Assembly (NCBI RefSeq): GCF_010119975.1
Contig: NZ_CP048222.1
Location: 3,490,501-3,554,500, forward strand
DNA: 64,000 bases
From: Rhodocytophaga rosea
Lineage (GTDB): Bacteria > Bacteroidota > Bacteroidia > Cytophagales > 172606-1
Direction of reading: 5' to 3'
Shown here: one piece after another, positions 1 to 9,117 of the stretch
How positions within the stretch are numbered: the stretch's first letter is position 1
Layout of the letters: each line of letters starts with the position of its first letter
Notes under the pieces: generated by a model
Databases searched by the model: none
What the model was told of the DNA's origin: nothing
What the model saw: the letters and a program-made list of their open reading frames with translations, nothing else
Made by a program: the position numbers and the translations under genes

Positions 1-1464
1 GCTGTATTTCACTGTGTCTGTAATGGTATTATCGTCCATTGGTTGGCCAGGAGCGTATTGGAACACCCTTCCCGGACCTACATTCCAGAACATAGAGTAA
101 CGTAAGCCATACTGGAAAGAAAGTCTTTCGCTGATTTTCTGGTCGTTGCTGATATAGAATGCCTGTTCCAGGGCATATTTGTTATCCAGTTTAAAGGTTT
201 CAAAAATAGAATTAGAATTTTTTGGCTGGATCGTAGCCGGAGAAAACCGGTGAACAATGGTATTTGAACCAAATTTCAGTTCATTATTCGGATTGAGGAA
301 ATAATTAAAATCCAGTTTTAGGCCATATTCCTGCAAGTTTGATTTCCATTCAAAGTTTTGTGCGCCATCGTTGATATTAAATCCATAATTAAAATCGCTG
401 AAAAGTACTGTTGTATTCAGGAATAAACGCTGGTTGAACAAGTGATTCCAGCGGAAAGTAGTAGTAGTATTTCCCCAGTCCAAGCCGAATACATCGTCGA
501 AGCCAAATTTATCTTTTCCAAAATAACCCGATAAAAATATCCGGTTTTTGTCATTGATCTTGTAATTCAGTTTGGCATTCAGGTCGTAGAAATACAGCGT
601 ATTGCTGTTGATATTCTCATCCGGGGAAAGCTTCAGAAACACATCAGCATAAGTGCGGCGACCAGAAAGCATAAACGAAGACTTATCTTTTACCAATGGA
701 CCTTCCAGGGTAAGGCGGCTGGAAATAGTACCAATCCCACCAGAGGCCGTAAATTTCTTGGAATTGCCTTCCTTCATCCTTACATCCACAATCGACGACA
801 ACCGTCCGCCGAACTGGGCTGGAATTCCACCCTTATACAATTCAATATCTTTAATAGCATCAGAGTTGAATACAGAGAAAAATCCCAGGAAGTGAGATGC
901 ATTATACACAGTAGCCTCATCCAGCAACATCAGGGTTTGGTCGGCAGAACCACCGCGAACAAACAAACCGGTTGTACCTTCACCAGCGCTCTGAATACCT
1001 GGCAACATCTGAATACTTCTGAGAATATCTACCTCACCAAATAGAGCCGGCATAGATTTGATCCGCTCAATTTTGAGATTTTCGCGGCTCATTTTCACTT
1101 CCGTTACGTTGCCATCGATCTTTGTAGAAGAAACTACTACTTCTTCCAGGTTCACACTTTCTTCAGCTACTTCAAAATTGAGCGTTTTGTTGGCATCCAA
1201 TTTAATAGACTGGTTCTGGGTAACAAAGCCTACATAGCTTACACTTAGGTTATATTCTCCTGCAGGCAAGGTAAGCGAATAAAAGCCATAGGCATTCGTA
1301 GTAGTTCCATTGCCTAATTGCTGCACATATACGCTCGCTCCAATTAGTTCTTCACCTGTTTTTGCATCTTTAATATATCCGCTCACTGTAAACTTGCTTT
1401 GTGCCCATAGCTGGCTCAGGCTCCAAAACAATAAGATCAAAGTTAATCCTGTAATTTTTCTCAT
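1..1464 (-). CDS. TonB-dependent outer-membrane receptor, 3' end cut by the window
   Basis: This gene runs off the left edge; 488 codons are visible from the ATG at 1462-1464. The product begins with a signal peptide (MRKITGLTLILLFW...WAQS) and then a carboxypeptidase-regulatory-like domain at about residues 23-105. The plug domain follows, with typical pieces such as VDILRSIQMLPGIQ, GLFVRGGSADQTLMLLD and GGIPAQFGGRLSSIVDVR. After that comes the start of a beta-barrel rich in aromatic, alternating strands. The family imports nutrients across the outer membrane using TonB energy; the substrate cannot be read from the sequence. No SusD partner is visible because the downstream side lies outside the window. 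The family call is firm; the function beyond transport is unknown. Confidence 0.93.
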   Translation of the reverse strand, partial: MRKITGLTLILLFWSLSQLWAQSKFTVSGYIKDAKTGEELIGASVYVQQLGNGTTTNAYGFYSLTLPAGEYNLSVSYVGFVTQNQSIKLDANKTLNFEVAEESVNLEEVVVSSTKIDGNVTEVKMSRENLKIERIKSMPALFGEVDILRSIQMLPGIQSAGEGTTGLFVRGGSADQTLMLLDEATVYNASHFLGFFSVFNSDAIKDIELYKGGIPAQFGGRLSSIVDVRMKEGNSKKFTASGGIGTISSRLTLEGPLVKDKSSFMLSGRRTYADVFLKLSPDENINSNTLYFYDLNAKLNYKINDKNRIFLSGYFGKDKFGFDDVFGLDWGNTTTTFRWNHLFNQRLFLNTTVLFSDFNYGFNINDGAQNFEWKSNLQEYGLKLDFNYFLNPNNELKFGSNTIVHRFSPATIQPKNSNSIFETFKLDNKYALEQAFYISNDQKISERLSFQYGLRYSMFWNVGPGRVFQYAPGQPMDDNTITDTVKYS

Positions 1465-1797
1465 GTGTGTTAAATTGACTTATTTCAAGATAATATTTAT
1501 GTTTATTTAGTTTATATCCGATTATATTATTAATAAACCTTTGATTAGCAATGCTATTGTGATGTATTATTTAGCTTCCTGCGAAAAAATAGGCATATGC
1601 TAGTATAAATTATTGAGGATGATTTTTGAGTATAAGACAAGTTAACCAATACTTACCCCTACGGTGCAGAGAGATTTATTAAATAAATTTTGCAGGAAAC
1701 GGATAAGTGGAAATAATGAAGGAGGAACGGCAAAAACGGCATGAAAAATTCAGCCGAAATACTAACCTTTGTATCTGATAACAGAATTCCGAAATGA
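1465..1797. other. AT-rich intergenic region between divergent genes
   Basis: This stretch separates the receptor gene (minus) from the phosphatase gene (plus) and must hold promoters for both. A CTAACCTTTG near 1764-1773 resembles the Bacteroidota -7 element TAnnTTTG with one extra base. I could not pair it with a convincing -33 TTG. No coding frame or repeat was seen. Confidence 0.5.
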
Positions 1798-2142
1798 ATG
1801 GATACTAAACCTCATGTTTTAGTTGTATGTGGCCGCAACAAAAGAAGAAGCCGTACTGCTGAATATATCTTTAAAAATGATATGCGGTTTATCATCAGGT
1901 CGGTAGGATTAAGCCCAAGAAGTGAACGGCAACTCAGAGAAGAAGATCTTAGCTGGGCAGATTTAGTTCTGGTAATGGAGCAAAAACAACGGTCAAGGAT
2001 TACAGAAGCGTACCGTCAGTTAGAGTTGCCCTCGATTGAGGTATTATATATTCCTGATGAATATGAGTATCTGGATGAAGAATTAATTGAGTTACTCACC
2101 GATAAGATCAATGCCTGCTTACAATCGGCGTATGGTATATAG
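1798..2142 (+). CDS. Low-molecular-weight protein tyrosine phosphatase-like protein
   Basis: The 114-residue cytoplasmic protein opens with a beta strand followed by the P-loop Cys11-GRNKR-Arg17-Ser18. This fits the CX5R(S/T) phosphatase signature; Cys11 would be the nucleophile and Arg17 would bind phosphate. Residues 51-62 (WADLVLVMEQKQ) and the PDEYEYLDEELIE segment match a short family of Bacteroidota and proteobacterial phosphotyrosine phosphatase homologues. It is shorter than classical LMW-PTPs (about 150 residues), and the usual C-terminal DPD motif is replaced by PDEYEYLD, so activity is uncertain. The ATG at 1798 is used; an overlapping ATG at 1794 stops after four codons. It stands alone, convergent with the next gene. 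Confidence 0.78.
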   Translation: MDTKPHVLVVCGRNKRRSRTAEYIFKNDMRFIIRSVGLSPRSERQLREEDLSWADLVLVMEQKQRSRITEAYRQLELPSIEVLYIPDEYEYLDEELIELLTDKINACLQSAYGI

Positions 2143-2152
2143 TTTCTTATGA

Positions 2153-2182
2153 GATCTGACAAAATCATGCAACAGTCAGATC
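2153..2182. terminator. Weak hairpin between convergent genes
   Basis: GATCTGAC (2153-2160) pairs with GTCAGATC (2175-2182) around a 14-base loop. It lies between two genes that end facing each other, which fits a shared terminator. The T tract after the stem is poor (ATTTCTT), so the call is tentative. Confidence 0.35.
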
Positions 2183-2187
2183 ATTTC

Positions 2188-3021
2188 TTAGGCGAAGGAA
2201 GCTTGTTTCAGCAGCCAGTCTTTCAGATAAGCCATTACCTCCGTCCCTTGGGCTTCATTGTGGGTTTCATGTCGTAAACCTTCCCATATTTTAAACGTTA
2301 CTCTGTCTTTTACTTTTGCTACAAACTCTTTGGTAGCAGCAATAGAAGTGATGGGATCTTCGCTGCCATGCATGATAAGGGCAGGAATTTTGAACTCCGA
2401 TGCATGTTGGATTGCCCATTCGCCTCCTTTAAACATGGCTACAAATAACCCGGCTGAAATATCGTGGTGTACGAGGGTATCATCTATATAGGCTTTGGCT
2501 ACTGCCGGATCGTGGGTGAGCTGATAGGCATTAATTTCATTTGGCTGCGTAAAGGCCGGATATATTTTACTCATCATCGTACCTAATGCTACTTTTACAA
2601 CGGAGGGGTTAAAACTGAGCTTAAACCAGGGAGAAGAAATAACAACGCCAGCCAGAGCTGAGGTGTTCCGCTTTAGTACATAATTGGCCACTACATTACC
2701 ACCCATACTGTGGCCATACAAAAATAAGGGTACCTTTGGATACAACTCTTTTGCTTTATTCAGCACTGCTTCCACATCATCCAGTAAAGCATCATACGAA
2801 GGAATATGGCCTTTTTTTCCATCAGAAGTGCCATGCCCCCGTTGATCGTATAAGAATACAGCAATCTGGTTGTCGCATAAGTAACTGGCTACATGGGCAT
2901 GACGCATCATATGGTCGCCTAAGCCATGTACTACGCATAAAGCAGCTTTAGTTTCAGCCGGTTGCCAGTATTTGCCTTTCAGATGGAGGTGGTCTTTGGT
3001 AAGGAGTTCAAAATCTTTCAA
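2188..3021 (-). CDS. Alpha/beta hydrolase, monoacylglycerol lipase / lysophospholipase type
   Basis: The 277-residue protein has no signal peptide. It carries the order of motifs expected for the Hydrolase_4 (serine aminopeptidase S33-like) family: oxyanion region VHGLGDHMMRH (31-41), DQRGHGTSDG (59-68), nucleophile elbow GHSMGG with Ser105, Asp222 in HGSEDPIT, and His251 in GLRHETHNE. This Ser-Asp-His arrangement and the HG/RGHG pattern are typical of bacterial monoglyceride lipases and lysophospholipases. The substrate is inferred from the family. It is monocistronic and convergent with the phosphatase gene. Confidence 0.85.
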   Translation of the reverse strand: MKDFELLTKDHLHLKGKYWQPAETKAALCVVHGLGDHMMRHAHVASYLCDNQIAVFLYDQRGHGTSDGKKGHIPSYDALLDDVEAVLNKAKELYPKVPLFLYGHSMGGNVVANYVLKRNTSALAGVVISSPWFKLSFNPSVVKVALGTMMSKIYPAFTQPNEINAYQLTHDPAVAKAYIDDTLVHHDISAGLFVAMFKGGEWAIQHASEFKIPALIMHGSEDPITSIAATKEFVAKVKDRVTFKIWEGLRHETHNEAQGTEVMAYLKDWLLKQASFA

Positions 3022-3325
3022 GAATGTATGAGTTTATATATGGCAGTTATGAGTAAGGAATTAATTTCAGGTATGTTTAAAATCCATTTTACTTAAAGGA
3101 AGTTTCATGTTATAATGCTGAATATAGGAATAATATCGATCAGTTGGCTATTCACGTAGAACCTCTGCTAGTAGCTTCCTGCTATTTATATAATCCTTCT
3201 TCGGTGCTTTGTTTTTATAATGAGCGTGTTTATTTTGTGATGTTGTGTAAGTGAACTGTTCTCTGTCACAACCCGTTTTATAAGGCAATTATTTCATGTA
3301 TTTTCATTCATAAATTCTTGACGCA
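3022..3325. other. Intergenic region upstream of cbpA
   Basis: This holds the divergent promoter region for the lipase-like gene and cbpA. It is AT-rich, and I found no reading frame, repeat or convincing promoter pair. Confidence 0.4.
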
Positions 3326-4288
3326 GTGGAATACAAAGACTATTACAAAATATTAGGTGTAGACAAAAAAGCATCGCAGGAAGAGATAAAAAAAGCCTAC
3401 CGGAAGCTGGCCCGGAAATACCATCCGGATGTAAATCCCAACGATAAGGAAGCAGAAGCTAAATTTAAAGACCTGAATGAGGCCAATGAGGTATTGAGTG
3501 ATGAAGAGAAACGGAAAAAGTACGATACCCTCGGAGCCGACTGGAATCGCTATCAGCAGGCTGGTGGAGCACCAGGCAGTGGCGGATTCGACTGGTCGAA
3601 ATATGCCCAGCAAGGTGGAGGTGGCGGAGGTTATACCAGGTATGAAGGAAATATGGAAGATTTGTTTGGGGATGGTAACTTCTCAGATTTCTTTAGTACT
3701 TTTTTCGGTGGTGCAGGAGCAAGTGGCGGTGGTTCCAGGCAACGGGCGAGAGGTGGAAATATGGCTTTTGCCGGGCAGGATTATACTGCCGAACTACATT
3801 TGAGTTTACAGGAAGCGTTTACCGGAACGAAAAAAACGATTACAGTTCACGAGAAAAACCTGCGCATCACGATTCATCCTGGTGTAGAAGATGGCCAGAC
3901 GATCCGCCTCAAAGGAAATGGTGGCCCTGGAATGAATGGAGGGGAAAACGGCGATCTGTACATTACCTTGCGTATAAATCCTGAACCAGATTATACCCGC
4001 AAAGGCAACGACCTGTACATCGAAATGCCAGTAAGTTTGTATACTGCTATTTTAGGTGGCGAACAGGTAATTAATACTTTGTCTGGTTCGTTGAAAATTA
4101 AGATCAAGCCCGAAACCAAAAACGGAACGATGCTGCGGCTGAAAGGAAAAGGATTTCCGGTTTACCGCCGGGAAGGCGAAACTGGCGACCTATATGTGAA
4201 AATCAATGTGCAACTTCCTGAAAATTTATCGGCACAGGAAAAGGATTTGTTTACACAACTAGCTAAACTCAGAAATGAGACTATTTAA
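3326..4288 (+). CDS. cbpA: DnaJ-class co-chaperone CbpA (curved-DNA-binding protein type)
   Basis: The 320-residue protein starts with a J domain (residues 4-69) containing the HPD tripeptide at 33-35, which stimulates DnaK ATPase. A Gly/Phe-rich linker follows (about 75-135: [24 protein letters not shown]). Then come two DnaJ C-terminal substrate-binding domains (about 150-310) without the zinc-finger CXXCXGXG repeats. That zinc-less layout marks CbpA/type II J-proteins rather than DnaJ. The start is GTG at 3326: the frame is closed upstream by TAA at 3311, and [12 protein letters not shown] is the usual beginning of the family. The next gene encodes its modulator. Confidence 0.92.
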   Translation: MEYKDYYKILGVDKKASQEEIKKAYRKLARKYHPDVNPNDKEAEAKFKDLNEANEVLSDEEKRKKYDTLGADWNRYQQAGGAPGSGGFDWSKYAQQGGGGGGYTRYEGNMEDLFGDGNFSDFFSTFFGGAGASGGGSRQRARGGNMAFAGQDYTAELHLSLQEAFTGTKKTITVHEKNLRITIHPGVEDGQTIRLKGNGGPGMNGGENGDLYITLRINPEPDYTRKGNDLYIEMPVSLYTAILGGEQVINTLSGSLKIKIKPETKNGTMLRLKGKGFPVYRREGETGDLYVKINVQLPENLSAQEKDLFTQLAKLRNETI

Positions 4289-4317
4289 ATATTAACAACG
4301 AATAATCACTATATCCC

Positions 4318-4668
4318 ATGGCTCACTATATTTCTATCCGGGAATTTTCTACCCTGCATGGCGTTGAAGTTGCACTGATCCACGAATTTGCAGAATTTGG
4401 CCTGGTGCAAACGCATTTCCAGCAAAACCTGGAGTGCCTGATAGCTGATGATATTGCCCATGTGCGGCGATTGATCCGCTTGTATCAGGATCTGGGCATT
4501 AATAAAGAAGGCATTGATATTATTTTATCCATGCGGGAGCAAATCTTATCGTTGCGGGAAGAACTGGAAAGCCTCCGTTACAAAGCACAACGCCTGGAGC
4601 AGGAAAGACACCAGCGACTGACAGATTTTCCTTCAGTACAAGGCTTGATTATTGATCTGGATGAATAA
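4318..4668 (+). CDS. cbpM: Chaperone modulator CbpM, MerR-like
   Basis: The 116-residue protein lies 29 bases after cbpA on the same strand, the classical cbpAM arrangement. Its N-terminal half (ISIREFSTLHGVEVALIHEF ... IADDIAHVRRLIRLYQDLGI) is a degenerate MerR-type winged helix. The C-terminal part (about 75-100) is a Leu/Glu/Arg-rich helix likely to form a coiled coil. CbpM in other bacteria binds the J domain of CbpA and blocks both its DnaK stimulation and its DNA binding. Function here is inferred from family and position. Confidence 0.88.
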   Translation: MAHYISIREFSTLHGVEVALIHEFAEFGLVQTHFQQNLECLIADDIAHVRRLIRLYQDLGINKEGIDIILSMREQILSLREELESLRYKAQRLEQERHQRLTDFPSVQGLIIDLDE

Positions 4669-4757
4669 GGCGTTCATTCTCTAAAAGATGTCGTTTTTTT
4701 ACTTGTCGTTTTTTGTTGATAGGAAATAGATTTGGTATAGATCAAATTTCCTAATCC

Positions 4758-5561
4758 ATGAAAACGAAATGCTCTTTACTATTATGGCTATGCCTGTTCG
4801 TGACAGCAGCCAATGCTCAATCTAAAACATACATCCTCGTACACGGCGGCTGGCATGGTGCCTGGAGCTGGAACAAAGTAGTACCCCTGCTGGAAGCCAA
4901 AGGAAACAAAGTACTCGCCATTGATTTACCAGGACATGGAGATGATAAAACACCAGCCAGTTCAGTTACTCTCCAGGATTGTGTGCAAAAAGTTGTTTCT
5001 GTAGCCAACAGCCAGACCGGAAAAGTGATCCTGGTCGGGCACTCAATGGCAGGTGTAATTATTGCCCAGGCAGCAGAAGAACTGGGAAAAGAAAAAGTAG
5101 CTAAGCTTGTTTTTCTGGATGCTTTTATGCCTAAAAATGGGGAATCGGTGTTTGCCTTAGCTGGAAAAGCCGCTCAGCAAGCCAAGCCAGTCAACAATTC
5201 TCAGCATTTTCCCTCCCTTCAGGAAAGTATGATTTTTTCGGAAGACCAGAAAGCATCCCAGCTCAAACCCGAAAATGTAATGGCACTTTTTTACCACGAT
5301 TGCTCAAAGGAAGACATTGAATTTGCCAAAAGTAAATTAGGCTGGGAGTCTATGGCCGTGTTAGCAACACCAATCACTGTAACAGAAGCCCGGTATGGGG
5401 CTGTACCAAAGGTGTATATTTTATGTACGAAAGCAAAAGACCTGGATAAAAGCAGCTTATCCAGCAATGTCCCATGCGAAAAAGTATATACCTTAGCCAG
5501 CAGCCATTCTCCATTTTTCTCTATGCCCGAAAAACTTACCACCATTCTGGATGAATTATGA
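4758..5561 (+). CDS. Secreted alpha/beta hydrolase, methylesterase-like
   Basis: A signal peptide ends near residue 20 (LCLFVTAANAQS), so the mature enzyme is exported. The fold is read from LVHGGWHGAWSW (28-38), LPGHGDD (57-63), GHSMAG with Ser96, and ASSHSPFFSMPE with His250. The acidic residue is probably Asp228 or Asp230 in KAKDLDK. The HGxWHGAWxW start and the HSPFFS end are typical of AB_hydrolase_6 members related to plant salicylate/jasmonate methylesterases and hydroxynitrile lyases. The substrate is unknown. Its stop codon overlaps the start of the AraC regulator by four bases, so the two genes are translationally coupled. Confidence 0.84.
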   Translation: MKTKCSLLLWLCLFVTAANAQSKTYILVHGGWHGAWSWNKVVPLLEAKGNKVLAIDLPGHGDDKTPASSVTLQDCVQKVVSVANSQTGKVILVGHSMAGVIIAQAAEELGKEKVAKLVFLDAFMPKNGESVFALAGKAAQQAKPVNNSQHFPSLQESMIFSEDQKASQLKPENVMALFYHDCSKEDIEFAKSKLGWESMAVLATPITVTEARYGAVPKVYILCTKAKDLDKSSLSSNVPCEKVYTLASSHSPFFSMPEKLTTILDEL

Positions 5562-6391
5562 TCTTCCAAGATATACTCCCCTGTCTTGCTTTACAGCCCT
5601 TCATCTGTACCTTCAGGCTGGTACACCTTCAATTTGAACCAGATGCCTTTCCGAAAACACCTTATCCAACAAGGATAGAACAGGCGCTCGTGTTTTTTGC
5701 CAGAGGGCATATTGATTGTTATGATCCTATTTCTGGAATGACCAGGACTATTCCCCGAAATGCACTTTTTGGCCAGCAGGTGAGCCGGCTTGATTTTTAT
5801 CAGAATGTTACAGCCGACTTCCTTATGCTAATGGTGGTATTCCAGCCGGGAGGCTTGTACCGGCTGCTGGGTTTTTCAAGTAACGAACTTACCTGCGAAT
5901 TTTGTGATGCCGAACCGGTGATGAGTACAGAGTTGCAGGTGGTAAACGACCAGATTGCCAATGCCAGCGATTACGCAACCATGATTGATCGTGCCCAAGA
6001 ATATTTTCTGCGAAAGCTACAGAAAGTTAAAGCAGGAGCACATCCGGTAGACAAAATCGGTCAACTCCTGCTGAACAATCCAGGCAGTTGCTCTCTCGAT
6101 TGGCTGGCAGATCAGGCTTGTTTAAGTCCCAGGCAGTTTGAGCGGAAGTTTTCAGAAAGGGTAGGAGTAGGCCCCAAATTATACAGCCGCATCAACCGCT
6201 TTTTTCATACCCTCCAATACAAAGAAAAACATCTTCACCTGGACTGGCTTTCTATTGCCGTTCATTTTGGCTATTCCGATTATGATCATCTGGCTAAAGA
6301 TTTTAAACAGTTTGCCCATGTCAACCCCAATTTAACTTTTAAAGAATACACTCAGCGCCCTGAGTTTATTGTACAGGTGCGGAATCTGTAA
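5558..6391 (+). CDS. AraC-family transcriptional regulator
   Basis: This 277-residue protein starts inside the stop codon of the hydrolase gene (ATGA overlap). The N-terminal ~150 residues (FARGHIDCYDPISGMTRTIP ... FQPGGLYRLLG) resemble the DUF6597 sensory domain often fused to AraC DNA-binding domains. The C-terminal ~100 residues hold two helix-turn-helix motifs: SLDWLADQACLSPRQFERKF, and WLSIAVHFGYSDYDHLAKDF followed by the FKEYT tail. It probably controls its own operon with the hydrolase, by analogy with coupled regulator-enzyme pairs. The inducer is unknown. Confidence 0.86.
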   Translation: MIFQDILPCLALQPFICTFRLVHLQFEPDAFPKTPYPTRIEQALVFFARGHIDCYDPISGMTRTIPRNALFGQQVSRLDFYQNVTADFLMLMVVFQPGGLYRLLGFSSNELTCEFCDAEPVMSTELQVVNDQIANASDYATMIDRAQEYFLRKLQKVKAGAHPVDKIGQLLLNNPGSCSLDWLADQACLSPRQFERKFSERVGVGPKLYSRINRFFHTLQYKEKHLHLDWLSIAVHFGYSDYDHLAKDFKQFAHVNPNLTFKEYTQRPEFIVQVRNL

Positions 6392-6929
6392 AACCACAGT
6401 TTGGTGTATACCTGGAGGTAATCTTTACATAAATAGTCTTCAAAGAACTGGGCTGCATATAATATCTTTAATAAAGTAAAAATGCAGCACGTCTTTCCTG
6501 CAGTATTCCTGTTGAGTGTTAGCCTTGGCTTAGGCATAATTCTGATAGCCTGAAGCAGGTATTGTCCATTGTACTTCTTGCTTTTTTAAGTTACAATGTA
6601 CTAATGCTTTATAAACCTGCGAACAAATTGCATCACACCAATACTACATGCTGTATATAATCCCAGACTCTATACATTATTGGTTGAAAAAAACTGTTGT
6701 AAAAATACTGGTCTTCAAGAAAGACATATGAAATGAAATTGCTGATAAATATACAGAAGGTCCGGATGAACCAGCAGCTAATGTTAAGATTGCAAAGCGG
6801 AATCGTAACGTATATAAGGACATACAGGTACGGCTTACAGTTAAAACAGAGTTGACATTAAGCAATACTCAATAAAAAGGATAGTAATGGGATGCGAAGA
6901 AGCTTTAAATACTACCCTTTTTATTCTTA
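6392..6929. other. Intergenic region with a possible gene remnant
   Basis: No complete gene is visible in these 538 bases between convergent genes. A plus-strand frame is open for 47 codons up to the stop at about 6875 (residues such as KYTEGPDEPAANVKIAKRNR and VRLTVKTELTLSNTQ). It has a protein-like composition but no start codon: a TGA lies just upstream at about 6730-6732. It may be the end of a decayed gene. The sequence TACAATGTACTAATGCTTTA at 6592-6611 recurs almost exactly at 35112. I see no tRNA or terminator. Confidence 0.35.
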
Positions 6930-7874
6930 TCAGAAATACAATGCATGCACTCTGAATCCCTGTTTACGGTTCCATTCCAAAGCAGGAGCTGGAATATGGA
7001 TAGTGTTCAAGGCAAAGAAGAGGCTTTTGAGAAATTTGTTTTTCACCCGAATTCGTGTCAGGTTAATATCCAGGGAAAGGTAATATTGCCGGTAAGAATC
7101 ATATCCATTTGACTGATTCTCATGAGAACGGGCATATACCATTTGCTCGCCTCCGTATCCTAACGCAACGCCCAGCCAGGATGGAAACTTGCTTGTTTCT
7201 CTTAGCCAGGGCTGAATATCAAATGCCAGCCAGTAAGTTTGGCCATTGTAATCTTTAATCATTTGCTGCGGTAGATTTTCTCCCAGCACATTGGGACGCA
7301 TGGAAGCCAGAGAAGTCTGATGAAAAGAGAACTTGGGATGAATGCGAGGTTCTTGCCAGAGCAAATTTTGTAAGGATAGCGCAACTCCTGTTGAATTAGC
7401 CAGTAAATCACCCCACGAGGCACCATATTCTGCCGAAAATCCATCCAGAAATTCGATAGGGATAAGTAAAACCATACCAGTTGCAGCACCTAGCCAGGTG
7501 GCTTTTTGCTTGTCCATACCTGTCCAGCGGAAAATACGGGCACCGGTATGGCTCAGGTGATAGGCTGAGTAAAAATGCCCTACCTTATCTATTTGTAGCC
7601 ACTGGGCATTGTCGTTAAAAAAATGAAAATTCGTGCGAGGGCTTTCCTTATACCATATTTCATTTAAGGCAAGTAATGAACCTGCATATACAGTGCTTGC
7701 GCCTATATATACCATTCTAAATCTTTTTTTGTTAAACCGGGTACTGTCTCGCAATGTATCCTGTGCAGAAGCAGGAAAAACCAACAGGATCATCCAGAAT
7801 AAAAACATTACCCACAAGAGTCGACTCTTGGATTTGTTTTTTTCTTTTCCAGGTCTATTGATTAATACATCCAT
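6930..7874 (-). CDS. DUF2279 family protein (YfiM-like), membrane or exported
   Basis: The 314-residue product has an N-terminal hydrophobic segment (LLWVMFLFWMILLVFPASAQ) that reads as a signal peptide. It then has the DUF2279-like core: WLQIDKVGHFYSAYHLSHTG, GMDKQKATWLGAATGMVLL and IEFLDGFSAEYGASWGDLLANS. The His/Asp/Glu-rich core is the conserved part of this family, and no activity is established for it. The C-terminal ~120 residues look like short amphipathic beta strands, suggesting an outer-membrane or periplasmic location. I chose the ATG at 7872-7874; the frame also extends to a TTG at 7889, which would sit inside the upstream terminator region. It is probably expressed separately from the genes at 7957-10076. 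Confidence 0.72.
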   Translation of the reverse strand: MDVLINRPGKEKNKSKSRLLWVMFLFWMILLVFPASAQDTLRDSTRFNKKRFRMVYIGASTVYAGSLLALNEIWYKESPRTNFHFFNDNAQWLQIDKVGHFYSAYHLSHTGARIFRWTGMDKQKATWLGAATGMVLLIPIEFLDGFSAEYGASWGDLLANSTGVALSLQNLLWQEPRIHPKFSFHQTSLASMRPNVLGENLPQQMIKDYNGQTYWLAFDIQPWLRETSKFPSWLGVALGYGGEQMVYARSHENQSNGYDSYRQYYLSLDINLTRIRVKNKFLKSLFFALNTIHIPAPALEWNRKQGFRVHALYF

Positions 7875-7890
7875 TTTGCAAATATCCAAT

Positions 7891-7920
7891 AAAAAAGATT
7901 CTTCTTGATGGGAAGAATCT
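7891..7920 (-). terminator. Intrinsic terminator of the 10076-7957 operon
   Basis: Read on the minus strand, AGATTCTTC (7920-7912) pairs with GAAGAATCT (7904-7896) around a 7-base loop. This 9-bp stem is followed directly by TTTTTT (7896-7891). It lies 37 bases past the stop codon of the membrane-protein gene, a standard rho-independent terminator. Confidence 0.8.
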
Positions 7921-7956
7921 CTGTCATGAGTTCATTTAATAAAAAACTGAGCCTTC

Positions 7957-9117
7957 CTAATATTGTCCTCCGGCACCTCCGCCGCCAAACTTACCCCCAC
8001 CAAAATCAAAGTCTTTTTCCGGTACAACAGATGGGCCAAAAGTTTGAGCATGAATCAGAGACTCTGCCTGAGAAAACGAAGGTGTTTCATCGGAAATATC
8101 TTCCTGGTAAGTATATGGGGTAGGATTTTTTTTCAGATAGCGGATACATCCATAGGCAATGCCTACCATAATGGCTCCGGCAATGGTGAGTGTAACTTCA
8201 TGATGCCCCAGGCTGAAATAATATTTAAATGTAAGTACAGAAAGGGCAATCATAATTAATCCTAGTCTGAGCAGTAAGCGGTCGAAATTTTTAAGTCCGG
8301 CATATACATATACCAGAGGAATAAGTGCTGTCAATATAAAAACCAGAATGCTAAACGGAAGGGCATATCCTGGAAATAACATTTCACCCACTTCGGTTAC
8401 TACAAAATAATTGCCGCTCATGTAAAACAACACCAGACTACATGCTTCTGCCATCTCGAGGCAACCCAGCCAATAGCGCAGTTCCTCTCTTTGTTTGATT
8501 TTCTTGATCTGAAAATAACTCACTCCTGAAAACACCAGGCAGGCAAACGGAATAAGCGCCCGGGTAAATGGAAAAGGTTCTAAAGCCAGGAACAAAATCC
8601 CAGCCAATGTAGCATACGCCAGCAATGCGGCCAGCCGGTCAACATAGCGGATGGTGATGGCTACTAATAAGGGAAAAATAAGCAGCAGATAAAAGATAAA
8701 ATGATCGTCGAGAACAGGTTCCAGCAATAGGCAAATACCGGAAATAGCAAACCCGCCAGCCGTATATAACAGGGCATCATCAATACCAGCTTGGTAATAC
8801 TTCTTTTCTTTGATAAACATTTCCAGCAGGAAAAAACAACCTCCGCTGAATACCATACATATAATGGCTGCACCTGTCTGGCTGTCAAACCCATCCAGCA
8901 GTGTCAGGCCAAATAGTCCAAATACACTCGATACCAGTATCCAGGTAAAGATAAATAGACCAATCCGGACGAAAATATTGGGTGTATAGAAGCCTGTTTG
9001 AAATTTGGTGCGGACATCTTCCCATTGCTGTTGAGGTAGCCAGCCTTTTTTATACCATTTCCAGGCTTGCGCTTGTACGGCTAAGGCATCCAGCCATTTT
9101 GCGTTGTAGGCAATCAT
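7957..9117 (-). CDS. Multi-spanning membrane protein with glycine-rich C-terminus, unknown function
   Basis: The 386-residue protein has about ten hydrophobic segments between residues 45 and 330, for example FVRIGLFIFTWILVSSVFG and FIFYLLLIFPLLVAITI. It then has a hydrophilic tail ending in FDFGGGKFGGGGAGGQY. The N-terminal soluble part contains WKWYKKGWLPQQQWEDV. Its start codon overlaps the stop of the DUF2157 gene by four bases (ATGA), so the two products are made together and may form one complex. I do not recognise the family with certainty. Similar Gly-rich tails occur on Bacteroidota membrane proteins encoded with DUF2157/DUF4401 proteins, but that is a recollection rather than a proof. 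Confidence 0.7.
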   Translation of the reverse strand: MIAYNAKWLDALAVQAQAWKWYKKGWLPQQQWEDVRTKFQTGFYTPNIFVRIGLFIFTWILVSSVFGLFGLTLLDGFDSQTGAAIICMVFSGGCFFLLEMFIKEKKYYQAGIDDALLYTAGGFAISGICLLLEPVLDDHFIFYLLLIFPLLVAITIRYVDRLAALLAYATLAGILFLALEPFPFTRALIPFACLVFSGVSYFQIKKIKQREELRYWLGCLEMAEACSLVLFYMSGNYFVVTEVGEMLFPGYALPFSILVFILTALIPLVYVYAGLKNFDRLLLRLGLIMIALSVLTFKYYFSLGHHEVTLTIAGAIMVGIAYGCIRYLKKNPTPYTYQEDISDETPSFSQAESLIHAQTFGPSVVPEKDFDFGGGKFGGGGAGGQY

